Position numbers and translations under genes: made by a program. 64,000 nucleotides of DNA from Piper betle (lineage: Eukaryota > Streptophyta > Magnoliopsida > Piperales > Piperaceae): assembly GCA_033002965.1 (NCBI GenBank), contig JAURVB010008567.1, forward strand, positions 1-64,000, in the 5' to 3' direction. Below, one piece after another: positions 35,971 to 48,984 of the stretch. Under the pieces are notes generated by a model. That model had not been told where the DNA came from. It saw only the letters and a list, made by a program, of their open reading frames with translations, and did no database searches. How positions within the stretch are numbered: the first letter of the stretch is position 1; each line of letters begins with the position of its first letter.

Positions 35971-36990
35971 ACTAAATGAAAATGTAAGAAATATGAAAGC
36001 ATTGTATGAGAACCACATTAAGAATTAGTGGATCCACAAAAGGAGCACTGAAGAAGACAGACAAAGATGGTGAATGACTATATGTATATCCTACTTGAAA
36101 GTTTTGAGGTGAAGCAGTATATGACAAAGTGAGACTCGAAATATAGAGATAAAGATACGGTCATACACCCGTATATGAGTTACCATAGAAGGGCAAGCGA
36201 TTGGGGAATCTCGTGGGTTGGGCCTTTCCGCGCTCTCTTGGGCTTGAAGGGGAAGGAGGGTGCTTTGTTTGTTTTCTTCAAATCCCATTACCGTTACTAG
36301 GACGGGAAGAAATTTGTACTAGATTGATTTGGAACCCTTGCCGATATCTTGCTAAATCTAAATGAGTATGAAGCATGTGATTAATTCTAAGAGAGTGCTT
36401 TTATGTAGTTAATTCTAAGGGTTTCTCTTCTAAAGAAGAGCATACTTTTTTTTCTAAAAAATATTTCACTCTTTTTAAAGTAAATACATCATGTGTAAAT
36501 GACGAGTCATCTTAAGGGGATGCACCTTCTTTATAACAACACCGATTAAGGAAAAGTTGCATCTCATCTTTTACTTATAAATATACCAACAATATCTTTA
36601 AAAATATTTTTTATTTTATTTTCAAAATTTAATAATCTTAGAAAGCATAAATAATTATGAAGTAATCATAATATTATATTTAATTTATTAATTAATTATA
36701 ATTTGACTATTGAAGTTTTTTTCTTATGTAAAATATTTATCTTTTAACAAGGGTGTATTTCCTCTCTGACTTATAAATATGTCAACAACATCTCCCAAAG
36801 TATATTTTTTTGATCGATAATTTTTTCTCGAAAAGATAATCATGTCAAAAACCGTAAATAACTATGAGGTAATTATATTTGTTCGTCCAAAATTTTCACC
36901 GCACCCCTCGGCTCAATCATGGCGGTTAACCCAGCCAGTCGTGGTTGAACCCGTGGTTATGCCTAATTTAATAAAAATAAGATACGTGAG
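35971..36990. other. Intergenic, no gene seen
   Basis: AT-rich. One 65-codon minus-strand frame at 36091-36288 has no recognisable domain. Confidence 0.5.
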
Positions 36991-37690
36991 ATTTATTCGG
37001 AAGGAGGGAAAGGGGTGGAAGCCGGAACACCAAGCACCAAGGGGTGGAGGCCGGAACACCAAGCACCAAGGGGTGGAAGCCGGAACACCAAGCACCAAGG
37101 GGTGCATGTGTTGGCGTGCAGCACTTTAGCCGGGTGTCTATATAAGGAGATGTTATCCTTGTGTAGAGGGGGAGAAAAACAAAATCAGATCAAAAGTGAT
37201 CAAGTGTGGGGGAGAAAAATAAAATCAGATCAAAAGTGATCAAGTGTGGGTGAGTGCCTCCCTGCGTGGAGATGTGAGGTAGTGTCGGGTAAGGGGCTTG
37301 CCGGTGTGTGGCTGCTTGCCGGTGTGTGGCTGCAACCAGCCTTGGTCGGGGCCAAGTGCTGGGCACACCCGGTAAGCAGTCGGTGCCGGCGTTGTCCAGC
37401 GTTGTCCACCTGTGACCGAACCATCCAGTTCCAGCAGCCTCGAGGCTGCGTGCCGAGGGTGCTGGGGAAGTCCTGTCGAGTGTGTGTTGCCGAGTGCTGG
37501 GGAAGTCCTGTCGAGTGTGTGTGTCGAAATGGCCATCCCACCGAGTGCATAAGAATTGTCTGTGTCTTGTGACTCTTTGGTCTCATCTCGCTGTCTCTTT
37601 GCAGCGGCAAGGGCGCCTCGGTCCCGCCGAACCCTTCCCGACCCGACGCGGGAACACTCTAACGAACCCGTGCCCGAACAATATTATAAT
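36991..37690 (+). repeat. GC-rich retroelement-like region packed with short tandem duplications
   Basis: Four separate tandem duplications lie within about 520 bases: a 29-bp unit three times from 37012 to 37102 (GGGGTGGAAGCCGGAACACC), a 40-bp unit twice (37168-37247), an 18-bp unit twice near 37296-37331, and a 35-bp unit twice near 37453-37522 (TGCTGGGGAAGTCCTGTCGA). A good TATA box (TATATAAGG, 37138-37146) precedes the 40-bp repeat. This could be an LTR or leader of a decayed retroelement. No gag or pol was found beside it. Confidence 0.5.
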
Positions 37691-40600
37691 GTTTAATTTA
37701 TTTTTAATATATTTTGGGTTTATGTTTATTATAATTTAATTATTCAATTTACCTTCTTTATTTGCCTTGTTATTATGTAATTTACTTACTTTATTGTTAA
37801 AATCATTATTTTTAAATTTTTTTGAGATTTTATATTCAATATTTTCTTCTCTGTCATCATTATTCTATCTTTTATTATGTACACCTCATTTCTTTTAAGA
37901 TTTTCCTCTTTCTAATAGTTTCACTCCTTTTTTTGTTTTTTTTAATATATGTTTATTTTTTACATTAGGTCACTTCATGACATTTTTTATATTTATTTAT
38001 TGATGATTTTTCTTACTAAAATTACTATATGTATTACAAAATATGGCTTTAAATTGTGATATGTTATCCTTTTTATAAAAAAAGTTATAAATGTAAAAGG
38101 ATGATAAAGTGTCTAAGGATGATGAAGTTTCAACTAGGCATAGTTAATACGAAGAGTTTTATATCGATAAGTTATTGTTTTTGCCTTATGAATTTGGAGA
38201 TTAAAAAATTATATTAATAGTTGGAAGAAATGCAACGAATAATTATCCACATCTAATTTTTTGTTTTGGAAATTTTTGATTGAGGATTTTTTCTAGCTTG
38301 CTGCATTCTATTAGTTCTAAAATTTGATATTTCTTCATATTTATTTATTTTATACAAGAATCAATTACTTTACATCTATTAATTTTTATAGTTTAGATGC
38401 TCATATAATACTTTAAGTTTATAATTTAATTAACTTTAATAATAAATTTATACTAAAAATTGTTAACTTGACTATTTATATATTAAATAATTATAATACT
38501 ATTCTATTTATAAAGACAAAACCCATACATTATGTGGGGCCTGTGAATAGTTTACGTATAAATATCAAAAGATCAATGAAGTATGGGAACAAAAACTCTT
38601 CTTGGTTGGAGGAGATTTAGAAGTATTTTGTCTATATTTCTCAAAAATAGTAAAATTTTGAAAAAAATTTTAATTATAAAATTATCAAAATATATTATTT
38701 CCTATAATCTTATTAGTGGCTATGCCATTTCAGAAATGGAAGAGGAGATTTTCTTCCAATAGCCGGAATTTTTTTAAAAAAATTTTAAACATGGAAAGGG
38801 CTTAAAATTTTTTTTAAAAAAATACTCGTTAATGAGGCAAACAACTAGTGAGCTAGATGATCCATGGTATTTAAGGAATGGTTGGTCAATGGACTACTTC
38901 ACTATCTCTGATCAATGATCGACCAATCACAATGTTCATCAAGTTCATGTGCTCGACTAGTAAAAATAACCCAGGTAGTGCAAATTCATAGCTTAAGTTA
39001 TTCCTTCAAAATGGATAACTACTTCAAATTGAAGATCTACGGGCAAACCTATTAATGTAATGGATTTTAAGTATTGAACGTGAAATAATTAATTTGGGCT
39101 AATTTACAATTCACTCATGTTAGAACATTACTTTCATTTTTTTTTATTGGCCCATAGGCCTAGTCCACATCTAATCTAATTAGTTTGGCCTATCATCTAA
39201 TATGATCTTGGGTTAGGTATAATAATATCTACAATGACCTCATCTAAGCCATCTTTACAAAATAGTTAACCTAATTAGTTAAAGATCTGTGGACATGCCC
39301 TAAAAATTTTACTCCAATGAATATTAGGGAACTCAGTCATATGTAACCAACAAGAACCCATGCACAACATTTATTTATTAAGTGCTGCATTGAAACTTAA
39401 TAAGTGCACATTGGGTCCTCAATATTTTTGTTTTTATCATTATAGCCTCTACGCCAAAACTCAAAACTCAAAACTCATATATTTTGGCTTTGTCCTAATT
39501 AGTACGTATTAGCGTTCTATATCTGTTTACTTCTTTTTGGGTGAGTCACTCTCGGGTTCCTATTGGTCAGGTTTAGTCAGATATTGCCTAAACCAAACCT
39601 ACCATTTAGGCTAAATTTATAAACTAAATCAAACTATTTATCATTTAATTTTTTATAAACTCCAATACAAAACCCAACCATATATCATTAAGGCAAAACC
39701 AAATCCAATCATTTATTAAATGGGCACCTATTTAACTATTCAAAATACATGCTTAGAAAAAAATTCAAATTATATAATAGTAATACATGTTTAAAAGATG
39801 AAGCTAAGTGAAAAAATATTTTAAAAATACAAATGAGATATTTAATATTTTTATTAAAAAAGGTAATGAGATAGTAATCTTCATAATTAAGATTTTAATA
39901 TAAAAATCTGGTACTAATATTGGGCATATTATCAAATTAAATATTATTATTAATTATTCAATACCTTGTTATTAGATGTAGTCGAGCCGGGTTTCCTTGA
40001 GTACCCAACCCAATAGACACCCTTGCTACGTATTGCAACTTATAAGAGTAATAGGCACGTTGCCAAATAAGTCCATGAACACACTGGGAAAGGCAAATTC
40101 TAAGCTAACACCTCATCAGAAAGTTCAGCACAGTTGGCACGCACACTCCAACTTGATGAAGTCTGTTAATAACAACTATATAACTGATTCCCATATAATG
40201 CTAATCGAGATCCCATTCTTCATAACATTCCCACCACAGAAATGACTCGTGTGTCAAGTACTTACTCTGTGATCTATATATTTGCCTACATCTGTAAAAA
40301 TTACATAATCAGGAATATATAATGTGTATGAATCCGTATTGAAAAGAATCTTGCCAACTAAACACTAAGTAAAACCAAGAACTAAATATTTAGACCAGAT
40401 GGGATTTTAATATTGATTAATTTATATATTGTATGAGCAATAATTTGGTGTACATTTTTTTGTCACCTTCGTCCCTTTCTTCAAGAGTCGCATCCTTTGA
40501 AGAAAGATCGATTGCTGTAATAAAAGTCTCAGAAAGGCCAAGAAAGTTTGCCTAAATTAGAAATTGATATCACTGCCTTTTTTTCATACCAATGTGTGGC

Positions 40601-41270
40601 TACAGAGCAATGCAACTACTTTGCTGGTCTTGAAAACATTTTAAAAGTTTTGTTTTTTCCGGCTAGAGTATTAACCAATGATATTACCGGACAAGATTTT
40701 TTGGCCTAAATGTTCTCATTCTAAGCAAGTTGACCCCAAGAGCAAATTGTCATCAGTCGTCACTACCATGCATGGATCATTTTTCTTCTAGCTGCAAGTA
40801 AGCAGCTGCCTAGCAATACTGCAATTTATCCTCGTCCATGCAAGTCCTTGTCTAAGGTCGGCAAGACGGAAAAAGTCAATCTAAATGGTGACATTCATAC
40901 ATTTATAGAAACCCAATCTTGTACAATACAAGCTACAATATTCGAAATATGAATTGACAAATTAATTCGTGGTCGAGATTTAACTGATAATGAGAATAAC
41001 TTAACATCCAAACAGATCAATTGGTGCGTGTGGAGCCCAAATCATATACATGTATATTTCAAACATTTTTTTTTGGAACTATATCAAACTTTGATGATAA
41101 CCATAGAACATGAAAGGGTTGCAATGTATGTGTATACGAGTCATTTGGGTTGTCTTAATTTGTTTCATTTCTCCAAGTTTCCGTGTATTTGCCAGCTTAG
41201 AACATTCCCATATGGCTAATCAACTTGTAACATGTTCACATTGCTTCAAAATCACCTACTCCTACTCCCA
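37691..41270. other. Intergenic, no gene seen
   Basis: A long AT-rich stretch. No open frame shows a domain or fits a splice model. The last ~500 bases form the upstream region of the HyPRP gene, with an RY-like CATGCATG at about 40769-40776. Confidence 0.5.
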
Positions 41271-41277
41271 GTTTCTC

Positions 41278-41285
41278 TATAAATA
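41278..41285 (+). promoter_or_regulatory. TATA box of the HyPRP gene
   Basis: TATAAATA stands 83 bases before the start codon at 41368, allowing a ~50-base leader. Confidence 0.7.
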
Positions 41286-41367
41286 CTTGCCATTTGAATC
41301 ATAACATCACTGCCCCAGAACAAGCACAATATACTATAAGTAAGTGAGTGTCAAATATATTTGAAAG

Positions 41368-41807
41368 ATGGCCTCAAAGATCACTGCTACACTATCCCTC
41401 TTCCTGGCACTCAACCTTCTCTTGTGTGTCCTGGCCTCGGCCACCAATGTCCCATGCCCTCCACCACCACCCAAGAAGCCCAAGCCCAACCCATGCCACA
41501 CCTGTGGTGGCACACCTTCACCACCGTCTAAGGGCACCGGCAAGGCACCGGGACATGCCCCAGGGACGCCTTGAAGCTCGGCGTCTGCGCCGGCCTGCTC
41601 GGCCTTGTCAACGTCATCGTGGGCTCGCCGCCGACGAAGCCATGCTGCAGCCTTCTTGAGGGCCTGGCCGACCTTGAGGCGGCTGTGTGCCTTTGCACAG
41701 CCATTAAAGCCAACGTGCTGGGCCTGAACCTGAATATCCCGGTCTCTCTTAGCTTGTTGCTCAATGTCTGTGGCAAGTCCAACCCTAAGGACTTCAAATG
41801 CGCCTAA
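41368..41807 (+). CDS. Hybrid proline-rich / eight-cysteine (LTP-like) secreted protein, with a one-base frameshift
   Basis: This is a small cell-wall or apoplast protein of the HyPRP group. A signal peptide (about residues 1-26, [20 protein letters not shown]...) is followed by a short Pro/Lys-rich linker ([15 protein letters not shown], with a CHTCGG motif). The C-terminal eight-cysteine domain has C-x9-C, a CC pair in [15 protein letters not shown] in [19 protein letters not shown], and two more Cys in LLNVCGK and DFKCA. The two halves lie in different frames. At 41550-41552 the run GGG would need to be GGGG to read [16 protein letters not shown], giving 146 residues without introns. As written, the first frame stops at TGA near 41574. 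The conserved second half argues against long-standing loss of function. Confidence 0.9.
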
Positions 41808-41866
41808 ATGTGATATGTTAGTATTTATTGATGGAACTTTGATAAAATAGGAGTCTTGTTTTACGT

Positions 41867-41872
41867 AATAAA
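41867..41872 (+). terminator. Polyadenylation signal of the HyPRP gene
   Basis: AATAAA lies 60 bases after the stop codon, in an AT-rich 3' region. Confidence 0.6.
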
Positions 41873-42344
41873 AGTGAAGCTTCATGTATACGTATTGCAT
41901 GTCAATCTTCACTATCATGAAATAACGTAAGCGGTGTGGGCTTTAATATTGTAGACAGTATGTGTCTGTATGAGTTTTTTTGTATGTTTTTAAATATTGT
42001 AATGTTTGGTGTCATGATAAATGTATAAGCTTTCAATGAATATTAAGTCTTGCTTGTTGTAGTACAGTGTTAATGGTCTGAAATTAGTTATTGATCGAAC
42101 TATTAGGTTTTGAGGGCTACAGTGGAATCTTTGCCAAAGACATGAAGACAAGTGACAGATTATCATTTTCCAGTATGTCAACAACACCGTGATTTATATG
42201 TCCAAGCAGTATTAGATTTGGTATTTATCTGCATGGTGCGTGTTTTGGGTTCACTCGCCTATCTTTCATACGTAAAAGTCAATCCTCACAGAATTACTTA
42301 GAAAAATTAAAGGAATTAAAGTTGACAAAAGAGAAAATAGGGGC

Positions 42345-42664
42345 ATATTTCAAAATTGTTCTTGTGACTTGTCGAGTCAAATTCTACGACTACGAGTGAC
42401 TTTATATTAATTTACTTATCAAGTTATGTAATAAAAATTATTAAAACATATTCTTTATTTTTTTAAATTAGCTAAATCAATATTTGAAAGTAATGTAAAA
42501 TATATATTTGTCAAGTTCAAGTGTCAAAGAGTAATATATACTAATTTTATTTAACTTTTAATTTAAATAATTAAAAGTTTAATATAAATGAGTCCGATTC
42601 ATCTTGGAATCGACTCCACTTCATGATATCCAAGTCAAATCCAAGTTTCAAGTTTTAAACTATA
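42345..42664 (+). mobile_element. MITE family A, copy 4
   Basis: The body matches the copies at 2288 and 13740 and ends TTTTAAACTATAG. The left terminus is degraded. Confidence 0.6.
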
Positions 42665-43004
42665 GTTATAACAATGAGTTGTATTTTAGCAATTGCAATG
42701 CGATAGACAATGTATGTATCATTTTTTAATTTACATATAATACATATTTGTGCAATTTCTTTAAATTAAAGGTAATTTTCATCTCATTTAACCTTTAATA
42801 CCTCTTTCTTAATTAATTCTGCTATGTGCTGCAAAGACAAATTTAGTAGGCTCTTAACAAAATTTTGAACTTGGCAAATACATTGTATTTAAATCTACTT
42901 TTATTAATAAAAGAAGAACTAAAAGTTGTTCATTGATGATGAAAAATAGGAGATTTTATCCAATTAAAATGCAACAAAAATAATATAAAAATAAAAATTA
43001 AATC

Positions 43005-43460
43005 TTTATTGCAACTACCCAGCCTAAAGTATAACATAACGAGCCTATGTAATTTCTTCAAAAATAATTAATCAAGTTAAAGATTTATAGTTTATTCTCA
43101 TTAATAAACCAAATCTTATTCCAATAGGTATTAAATGTAAAACTAAATTAAAAAAATATCAAAATCCATCAATTTTAAAAATTTCATTTTCAAAATTCCT
43201 ACACTTAAGACCATCATTAACTCTAGCCCACATCATTATTTGACCTATGACCAGTAGCCCAACTAATATTCATAGTCTAGCTCACATTCTAACATGGAAT
43301 CAAGTTATTCTAATACCATCTATAACGACCCAGCTCAAATTACAATATAATGAGCCTAAATTATTTTAAAAAAATAATTAATCAAATTGAAGATTTAAAG
43401 TTTTTCTCAGAAATAAATTAGATCTTACCTCGATAGGTATTAAATAAAAACCTCATATTT
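43005..43460 (-). repeat. Two relic LTR ends with a primer-site junction
   Basis: Similar segments start at about 43012 (TACCCAGCCTAAAGTATAAC) and 43323 (AACGACCCAGCTCAAATTAC). Just left of the second, TTCTAATACCATCTATAACG is a mutated form of the plant junction between LTR end and methionine-tRNA primer site, read on the minus strand. This looks like the remains of an old gypsy element. Confidence 0.5.
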
Positions 43461-44985
43461 ATAATCTCTCTTTATTCTAATAGAATATGTCTATATATAT
43501 AATCCTAGTCTCTATCTAAGATATCATATCATTATTTATAAATCGGATATTAAATTATTATAGTCTATTTTATTATTTAATGAGGGTCTATCTATAAAAT
43601 TTTAGTCTATTTCCGGCATATGAACCGACATCATTCTTTATTATATATTGATGATCAGCCAATTTCTACATCATGCCTACTTAATTATATATTGATGATC
43701 AGCGATTTGCTGTAAGCTATTGTCACCTATATTACAAATTAATGCACCATTTGCAAATTGCCTATTGCTAAGGGCGTCTTAACGTATCAATTAAGTAGCC
43801 AGATATGCTAAATGTCTACTTCAAATTGATGAAGAGGCAAATTGAGTTTCTCACAACCATTTTTCCAATGAAATACTAGCTATCAACCACAACCTTACGC
43901 ATACTCGCAGTTCAAAATCAAGCACGAGCTAATCAGCTCGACCGGTTATGGAGTGGAGCCACTTAAAATCAATTCCAATCTAACTAGTTGAAATAAAATT
44001 AGTATCAGCAATAGTTAATACTAATTCAACGTGACAAATAAAAGCTAATATGAAATGTATATATTTCTCTATTTTCATCAAGTATATGAATTATATTCTT
44101 GTTTTAAAATGACGATTTAGCTAAATTATTTTTTTAAAATAATGATGTTTGAATAATTTTTGTTACTTTCTTGGCGGGAATAAACTCAGAAAGTCATGGA
44201 GGGAAGTCATTTATAAATGGTTTACATGTATAAATAGTACTTATTTAAGCAATAGCCTGGTAAGTGTCTAAGATGCAAAAGTTAATTGAGTATAATCCCT
44301 ACTCAAGGACAAGGAATGCCATTATTCTAAGAAATTCTTTAAGTTTGCATATTAAGTTTAGACACTCAAAATCAATCATTCTAGAAGAATAAAGTAGGGC
44401 AAGGCTGTAAGTCAGCTGCAACTTGCAATGCAAGTGACAATCACCCCCTTCAATCCTGCTACATATATTTTATAAGTACGTTGGTCTCTATCAATCCGGT
44501 AGGCCACCATTATCTTGTAGATTACTTCCGCTCAAGGTTGTGAACAGTGCGTTGTTGAATGCTGTGCGAAGTATGATATATTAGAACTTTGTAGGCTCAA
44601 ACTAAAGAATTTTATAAGAAAAGATTTTTGATATTTTGACCCGGATAGATATACGTGTGGTTCTGTTTCATCCTCATGGCTTATACTTTATTTCTTTTTT
44701 GAAGAATCATTCCTTATGTTTAAATAATTGTCTTGGTAGGTGGGCAAGATCAATCCGTGAAGTTTAGGAGGCAAAAATTTTCATAAAATGAATTGAGACA
44801 ACCCTTCCACATCACAACTATAATTAATAACCAGTCATTTTATAAGAACATTACTCATTATTTTGTGAATAATTCAATATTTATACAGCATTTATGTTGG
44901 AAATTGATAATTTAGACGAGTATTGTGACATTGTTTTTCAATCTTGTTTAATTCGTTTATTCTTTATACAATTCAAAAAATTGTA
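43461..44985. other. Intergenic, no gene seen
   Basis: AT-rich. A duplicated block TATTGATGATCAGC occurs near 43646 and 43687. There are no credible coding frames. Confidence 0.5.
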
Positions 44986-44989
44986 GTGG

Positions 44990-45278
44990 AGAAAAATGGT
45001 ACTTTTTGTTACATCTTCTCCTCACCAATTTTTATTGTGGAAGAAAAAGTTTAAATTTATTTTTATATTTGGAAACTTTTAAAGGTAAGTATGTATTCAT
45101 TTTCAAGCTTTTTTCACACCAAAAAATGTGGAGAAATATTTCTCCATGCCACTTTTCTCCGCTCCACCTTCAAATATTTCTATATCTAAAAAACTTGATA
45201 ATTTTTCTTCACAGTTAAATATGGCGAAGAGAAAACAAATGGGAAAACGTGGATCAGAAAAGTCAGTTTTTTATAGTG
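44990..45278 (-). mobile_element. CACTA-like MITE, copy 2 (inverted)
   Basis: Its right end, read on the minus strand, is CACTATAAAAAACTGACTTT. The body matches copy 1 at 13171. The left end is uncertain. Confidence 0.6.
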
Positions 45279-46089
45279 ATATTTCAATGTAAGATAGCCT
45301 ATTGCATTGAAGCTTAATTCAGGGAGCGTAGAGTGAAGCAAACAGCTCGAGGAGTTCTTAATTAGAGCTCAATCAGGTTGTATATGGGGAAAATCAATTG
45401 ATTGGTCATATATATCACGAACAACATCCAATTAATTTTTATAAAATTTAATTTTTAACAATATATTAGTTAATTTCATTTTAGGTTAGGACAATATTGA
45501 AACTTAAATCTGTGGCTTAGTATTTCAATCATTAATAGATAGGCTATTAGATTAGTGCTTCATTATTTACATTCAAATATGAAAGCGTTTCCAAGTCTAT
45601 ATTTTTATGGGTCATCCTTTAGCAGCATGATTGTTGGTTCTTCTTACCCTTTCAAAACCGTCCAATTTATGTAGATAACATTTATAGATCATGTATTAAT
45701 CTGTTCGTCGTTGCATAAACCCATCCATACCTGCTCGTGTGACCCCCATTTGCCGATACGTCTACCCAGAAAACTTCCCGGTATATATCATTACATCCAA
45801 GTTGGATGATCACATTTCTGGTATTACTGTCATCTTATGCTTTCCCATTAAACACATTCAAGCCTGCTCGTGAAATCAAATATCAGTTTACCGGACTTGT
45901 GATGGAGAACCATACTGTTATCTCGAAAATTATATATATAGCTACCTACCAAGTCTTTACATCACTTCTACCATTGTACAGTACCTATATATATTGGATT
46001 ATATTGCAGTTTCATGCAACGTAATTTAATATTGTTAGCCAATGCAAAAGACTGGAGATTTAATTTAAGTATCTTCTAGGAGGATCGTA
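45279..46089. other. Intergenic, no gene seen
   Basis: AT-rich sequence up to the LTR that begins at 46090. The open frames are unremarkable. Confidence 0.5.
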
Positions 46090-48984
46090 TGTAAAACCCA
46101 TGATCTGAGTCAGGGTTGTATGCTTATGCACCGATTGGTTCAACCGTCGGTTCGAGTCGAGTCAGTTTCAGAACATGTGTACTGAGCAGACACCGGTCAC
46201 GTGTATGATCCATGATGGTCATGTGTACCCAGGTATATAATAATAACGTCATGAATATAGCAGAAAAGAATGAGTTATCAGAATATATGAGAGTATGCAA
46301 GTTTATTTTTTTATTTTATACATAGTAGATCATAGAATTAGTTTTAGGCTTTTTACCGTGTCAGGACACGTTATGGGGAAGTTTCTGTGGGCTAATAGTT
46401 ACAGAACATCTCATTGCAGTGTTATACTGTGTGATATATTTTATGAGATTTTCCCCTATTTTTTGTATTTTTTAGGAATTATTATGAACTAGTTATTATT
46501 CTTTACTCAAGACAGAATATAGTCAAGTCTTATTTATGATATTGCCACCAACCATCCCCCAGACCTTTCTTTCACTCCCTGTCCAAACACCTGCCGCACT
46601 GCCCCCTTTTGCTTGCCGTCGTCGCGGCCGCCGCTGCCAGCCTGTCGCCGATCGTCGCTGCCAAGCCTAGCCACGGCGTTGTCGTGCCGCCCCGAGCGAT
46701 CTTAGCCACCATCAGGCCTCCACGAAGCCAGATTGCCGCGCCCGTGTTACGCTCGTGTCGTCGATTCTGCCGCCGGCGACCATCGCAGCCGCCGTCCAGT
46801 CACCGCTTTGGCATTGCAGACCGCCCCCGCCCCCCCATGACCTTTCCCGACCGGAGCGGAGCCCATCGCCACCCAGGCCGGCCAGATCTAGTCGCTCACC
46901 ACCGACCCCATCTATTTTAGCAATTTTTCGGCAAGTCGCCGCCTCCGCCGACCACGTCGATGTCGTAGGCTCGTCGGGCTCGCCGAGCCGGTGCCAATGG
47001 TACCCAATACGACCACTATCCCGCCAGTAGATGCTGTCAGCACTGCTGCCAAAAATTGCGGAAAGCCGCCAGAACCTTATCAAAAAATTGGATTCGCTGG
47101 AATTCGGTAGATCTTTTGCGGCTTTGCGGAGCTCATCCAGTCAAACCCGATCAAACTTTGGATGCCAACAAGCGCCGAATTTGAGCTCCGAGATGCGTGA
47201 CAAAACCCTAGCCATCACCGATTATTGATAACGAGAGGTATAATTACTTCCGATGTAATTATTTAAAATTGATGATTGTTAGCACAGTATGCTAGGATTG
47301 ATTAATTGTCATGATAAATGTCTGACTATGAATGAAGTGATAAGTGGCATGATTGAATTAATTGTGAATGAATGTTAAGTGATCTAATCAGGTAAATTGA
47401 GTCTAGGCATTATAATCGACTACGACGTAATTTAGAAAAACACAATAAAATTGGTATGAATAAGATGGGTTAGAATTATTTTCACATTGATGATTGTTGA
47501 TTGTTGATGGATGTTGTTTGCATTGTGAGTGTGTTGATTATGATGAGTTTAATGCATCATTTAATTAGCAGGTGTTAGCTTCTAGATTTGATGTGTAGGT
47601 ATGGAATAGGAGCTGGCCGCCTAGGCGCAAGGACACGCTTGGAGCTTTAACCAGGTCTATTTAGGACTCGTCTCTGTTTTTATGCTCTAATCTATTGTAT
47701 GGTTATTTTAATACCTGCAGGACAGGTTAAGTGGCATTTTATCGGATCCCACTTAACTCGGGCCATTTAGCCGAGTAGTTTTCCGGATTAATAAACTCTC
47801 GAGGATGATTTCGAGAATAAGATCCACTACAAGTTGCCTTTGGGTCTATTATATAAATCCCTTCCCAGTGTATATATATAATTTTATCGAGTTTTTAGTG
47901 ACACGAGAGATAGAGAAATCGACTTACACGTACCATAAGTAGATGCCGTGATAGTCAAAGCAGGCTCTCAGTTAATGAGCGGACTGCTTCATTCCTAAGG
48001 GATCCTGAGAACTCCGCGTTTGAGTTCCTCACACTCAGAGAATGTGAAGGTTTATAGGTACTATTAAGTACAATGCATGTCCGAACTTATGGTTCAAAGG
48101 GTACTAAAGGCGACTGCCTAAGAGTACTTGGCCTTCGTGCTCAAGGCCAAGAGAATTATGGAGGTAAGGAGAGGGCTTAAGATATACATGTGTCCCAATG
48201 GACCAGAAAAAAATGAAATGAGAAAAATGCCAAAAGAGGCATAAGCAAAGTAGACAGTTCAGGATGCTAACGGGTCTGCCACCCAGTGGCTCCTCAGTAG
48301 GTGCCCTTTAGAGTGTTCACGAGAAGTATATGATTATTTTTCTTTCATATGAGAGTTTGCTCTCATAGCTAATTTGTTATGGTTATATTTTGAACCAGCA
48401 ATGCTTACTGTTGACATGTTTTTATACTATTGATATGCTAGCCTGGACGGAGGAGCAATGATGTTGCTTACACACACATGTCAGTTAATAAAGTGGTTAA
48501 TATTTTGTTTATGATGTTATTATATTAAGAATGTTGTGATTACATGCTAAGGCATAATATGTTGTGATTAAATGTTAAGACATGATGATATACTGTGATT
48601 AAGTGCCAAGACATGACGATATGATTTGAAATGCAAATAGATTGCACAAGTGGGTCAAGACCCAAGCCTAAGAATGAGTTTCTAGCAAATTAGATTATGC
48701 GTGAATGAAGTTGTTTGATATATAGATATATATTTTCATGTGTTGATTTGACAGGACGGCCCCTAATTGTACTTTTAGGGAGACTCTGCCAGTTTTTTTC
48801 CGAATTTTTATTGATTTTTATCGTAATTATGTTGGTGTATAAATTAGTTTGCATGTCATCCATATAGTATTATGTTCGGGTTTTGCACATTTATTTATGC
48901 ATGACGAGTTGTATCTTCACATTAAGACGCTGAGATTAGATCTACACGAGTTGGGTTGAGGTTAGCCGACCCAACGAAGGCCTC
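46090..48984 (+). mobile_element. Gypsy-family LTR, 3' end truncated
   Basis: It starts TGTAAAACCCATGATC and follows the same order as the other LTRs: the GTTCAACCGTCGGTTCGAGT segment, a GC-rich block (46560-47000), CCCTAGCC before a plain AT-rich stretch, and GTCCTAATTG-like sequence near the end. It stops at about 48984 (AGCCGACCCAACGAAGGCCT), about 45 bases short of the expected GGTGTTACA end, and passes straight into a GC-rich block of the composite repeat. No internal gag or pol is next to it. Confidence 0.85.

Noticed and set aside
37168..37522. CRISPR-like array
   Set aside because: The repeats are direct tandem duplications without unique spacers, in a plant nuclear setting.
41571..41807. 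Separate short gene starting at TTG for the eight-cysteine domain
   Set aside because: It is the C-terminal half of the HyPRP gene displaced by a one-base gap; the first conserved Cys lies upstream of that TTG.
46609..47083. 103- and 123-codon frames in the LTR at 46090
   Set aside because: The same GC-rich LTR section, not conserved in frame in the other LTR copies.
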